From Pseudidiomarina tainanensis (GTDB taxonomy: Bacteria > Pseudomonadota > Gammaproteobacteria > Enterobacterales > Alteromonadaceae): a DNA stretch of 64,000 nucleotides. Positions within the stretch are counted from its first letter, which is position 1; each line of letters starts with the position of its first letter. Under the pieces are notes generated by a model. It had not been told where the DNA came from and ran no database searches. It worked only from the letters and a program-made list of their open reading frames with translations. Shown here in pieces: positions 62,335-64,000 of this stretch. The position numbers and the translations under genes are program-made. Location: the NCBI RefSeq assembly GCF_004214835.1, contig NZ_PIQJ01000001.1, positions 186,001 through 250,000 on the forward strand, written 5' to 3'.

Positions 62335-62586
62335 ATGGACCCGAAAAAAATAGAAGATATTGCGCGTCAAATTAATGAAAGTATTCCGGCTGGCGTGAAA
62401 GATTTCGCTGGTAACATCGAACAGCGCGTGAAAACCGTATTGCAGCAGCAACTTGGCAAGCTTGATGTGGTCACCCGTGAAGAGCTCGATGTGCAGCAAC
62501 AACTATTACTACGTTTACGTCAGCGTGTTGACCAGCTCGAGCGTGAGCTGGAGTCGATGAAGCGCGACTTAGACGACGAATCTTGA
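62335..62586 (+). CDS. ubiK: Ubiquinone biosynthesis accessory factor UbiK
   Basis: 83 residues: an amphipathic N-terminal helix (MDPKKIEDIARQINESIPAG) and a C-terminal coiled coil (REELDVQQQLLLRLRQRVDQ, then LERELES), the BMFP/YqiC pattern. UbiK assists UbiJ and the ubiquinone-modifying complex for aerobic growth. Divergent from rep. Start ATG after AAGCACT has a weak ribosome binding site. Confidence 0.9.
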   Translation: MDPKKIEDIARQINESIPAGVKDFAGNIEQRVKTVLQQQLGKLDVVTREELDVQQQLLLRLRQRVDQLERELESMKRDLDDES

Positions 62587-62587
62587 C

Positions 62588-63298
62588 CTATTCAGACGGC
62601 CGGCATTGCGCCCATGTTGGTGCAGTGCTGACGGTTTGAATGGTTGCTTGTACTGGCGGTAGCGCCGCACCCGCTGTCAACACTTGCGCTTCGTAGTCAG
62701 CCAGGCTCAATTCCTTGCGCAGTATCTGGTTCACGTCCCGATTGATGAAATAGGCGAGTGTACCGACGTTATACAATGGCGAGTTCTTCTCTTCGCGGAC
62801 TAAGGCCGTCGCGTTGCCGTTTAGCTGATTCAAACAGCAGTTGTCTAATTTATTTACCAGTGTTCGTGTTATCGACTCCGGCACCTTCATGTTTTCGGGA
62901 TCGCTAGCATAGTCGCGTAGCCCCTCAATTTGTTCATAAGCTTCAGCTGTCACAACAATGGCTTGCTGAAGTAACTCAGTCGTTTCATGGGCAAGTGCAA
63001 TATTGAGCGCCGAGAGAATCGCACGACTATCATCGGCTTCAGAATTTCGAAACATACCTTCAGTGCGGTTGAGCTCACGCCATTGCTCATTCAGAAACCG
63101 TAGCTCTGCTGTGTTTACGGGGTTGGTCGGCAGACTCGCTAACTCTTGTGCAAACTCACACACTTTTGCATTGCTATAACGAACAACAGGTGCTTCCGGC
63201 GTATCCTTCGGTGATTCCGCTTGTGGCTGACAGCCGACCAAAACGACCATGCTAGCGACGAGCATAATCAATTTAAAATTCGATAGTTGTTGAATCAC
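62588..63298 (-). CDS. Hypothetical lipoprotein
   Basis: 236 residues. A GTG start (63298), with AAGGAG seven bases upstream, gives MIQQLSNFKLIMLVASMVVL followed by VGCQ, a lipoprotein signal. The mature part is helical with a CC pair (LDNCCLNQL) and a C-terminal QC (WAQCRPSE), which may form disulfides. No family recognised. It converges with ubiK, one base apart. Function unknown. Confidence 0.65.
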   Translation of the reverse strand: MIQQLSNFKLIMLVASMVVLVGCQPQAESPKDTPEAPVVRYSNAKVCEFAQELASLPTNPVNTAELRFLNEQWRELNRTEGMFRNSEADDSRAILSALNIALAHETTELLQQAIVVTAEAYEQIEGLRDYASDPENMKVPESITRTLVNKLDNCCLNQLNGNATALVREEKNSPLYNVGTLAYFINRDVNQILRKELSLADYEAQVLTAGAALPPVQATIQTVSTAPTWAQCRPSE

Positions 63299-63424
63299 CA
63301 GAATACTCCTTATGTGTACAGCAAGTGTAACACTTGCAACTGCGCAAAAGCACTGTTGCGGCTAGAAAAACTAACGTTAAAACCTTACTATAGCGCGAGT
63401 GCTCACCAACGCGAGGAGATACCA

Positions 63425-64000
63425 ATGGCACAATGGTTAACCGGAGAGGTCATTGAGAATTATGCGTGGAATCAGGAGCTTTTCAGTTTGCGTGTGCGCA
63501 CGCAACCCTTCGAATTTATTGCCGGTCAATTCGTGCGCCTTGGCTTACTTCATGACGGCGGACGCATACAGCGCGCTTATTCTTTAGTGAACGGCCCCGA
63601 TGATGGCGTTCTCGACTTTTTGGTGAATCGTGTTCACGATGGTTTATTTTCACCCATGCTGCATGATTTAAAAGCCGGGCAAACCATTGAAGTCTCGCAG
63701 CCGCCAAGTGGCTTCTTCACGCTAAACGAAGTACCTGACGGCGATAGTTTGTGGTTAATCTCAACAGGTACCGGCATTGGCCCTTACTTGTCGATGTTAA
63801 CCACCGACATTCCGTGGCAACGCTTCTCGCGCATTCATCTTATTCATGCCGTACGTTACGGCGCCGACCTCGCATACCAACGTAAAATTCTCGACTGGGT
63901 CGAGGCACACCCGGGACAGCTGAACTATCAACCGATTGTGAGCCGCGAAGATTATCCTGGCGCACTGCGCGGTCGTATTCCAGCACTCATTGAAAGTGGT
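63425..64000 (+). CDS. fpr: Ferredoxin--NADP+ reductase (right end beyond the window)
   Basis: 192 residues visible. GAGGAG lies eight bases before ATG 63425 (MAQWLTGEVIENYAWNQELF). The FAD-binding motif RIQRAYSLVNGP (about 48) and the NADP-binding GTGIGPYLSML (about 113) place it in the bacterial Fpr type (about 250 residues complete). Transfers electrons between NADPH and ferredoxin or flavodoxin, often tied to oxidative stress. Confidence 0.92.
   Translation, partial: MAQWLTGEVIENYAWNQELFSLRVRTQPFEFIAGQFVRLGLLHDGGRIQRAYSLVNGPDDGVLDFLVNRVHDGLFSPMLHDLKAGQTIEVSQPPSGFFTLNEVPDGDSLWLISTGTGIGPYLSMLTTDIPWQRFSRIHLIHAVRYGADLAYQRKILDWVEAHPGQLNYQPIVSREDYPGALRGRIPALIESG

Overview
The window looks like chromosomal DNA of a marine gammaproteobacterium, most probably the Idiomarina/Pseudidiomarina group. 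This is an inference from gene content: close YbiT, Rep, UbiK, DinB, Fpr and CioAB-type proteins, many secreted peptidases, amidohydrolases and alpha/beta hydrolases, and TonB receptors. No rRNA is present to confirm it. Coding density is high, many genes converge with short 3' overlaps, and several operons use ATGA or TAATG stop/start overlaps.

Layout. 1-9972: a BenE-type permease (cut by the left edge), a phosphoribosyltransferase, the ABC-F protein YbiT, a secreted amidohydrolase, a DUF2891 operon, a 2OG-Fe(II) oxygenase, a small operon (membrane protein, tiny XRE regulator, beta-solenoid lipoprotein) behind a repeated operator, and a CoA-transferase. 10091-14521: a lipid A phosphoethanolamine transferase with a PAP2 phosphatase, then a siderophore receptor with a candidate Fur box. 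14674-20257: a tightly overlapping operon (lipoprotein-amidohydrolase, trypsin-like protease, alpha/beta hydrolase, 41-aa membrane protein) next to a ToxR/CadC-type membrane regulator with a TPR-like sensor. 20342-26125: another amidohydrolase, an AraC-type membrane regulator, a second XRE/membrane pair, a lipoprotein hydrolase and a PQ-loop-like membrane protein. 26318-30372: an amidohydrolase pseudogene with an internal deletion, an ABC-2 exporter and a divergent DesK/DesR-like two-component system with a shared palindrome between them.

32596-38402 is a 5.7-kb islet bounded by a 51-bp direct repeat of the 3' part of tRNA-Arg(CCG). It carries a membrane protein and a TetR-controlled adaptor/FtsX-permease/ATPase exporter operon. 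It has no integrase, and its tRNA-proximal end is a scar holding the tail of an Old Yellow Enzyme gene.

38481-64000 is mostly housekeeping: a secreted serine hydrolase, a periplasmic leucyl aminopeptidase, the cyanide-insensitive bd oxidase CioAB with a 35-aa DUF2474 subunit, YqaA, a lipoprotein amidohydrolase, an S9 peptidase, alanine racemase, NhaC, a Fur-box TonB receptor with a PepSY reductase-like partner, prephenate dehydratase, DNA polymerase IV, cytochrome c5, a GAF-GAF-GGDEF-degenerate EAL protein, Rep helicase, UbiK, a lipoprotein and Fpr (cut by the right edge).

Taken together the genes suggest an aerobic marine heterotroph that lives on peptides, scavenges iron with TonB receptors and remodels its envelope. 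The least familiar parts are the overlapping hydrolase operon with its membrane-bound regulator, the two XRE/membrane-protein pairs with palindromic upstream sites, and the integrase-less tRNA-Arg islet.
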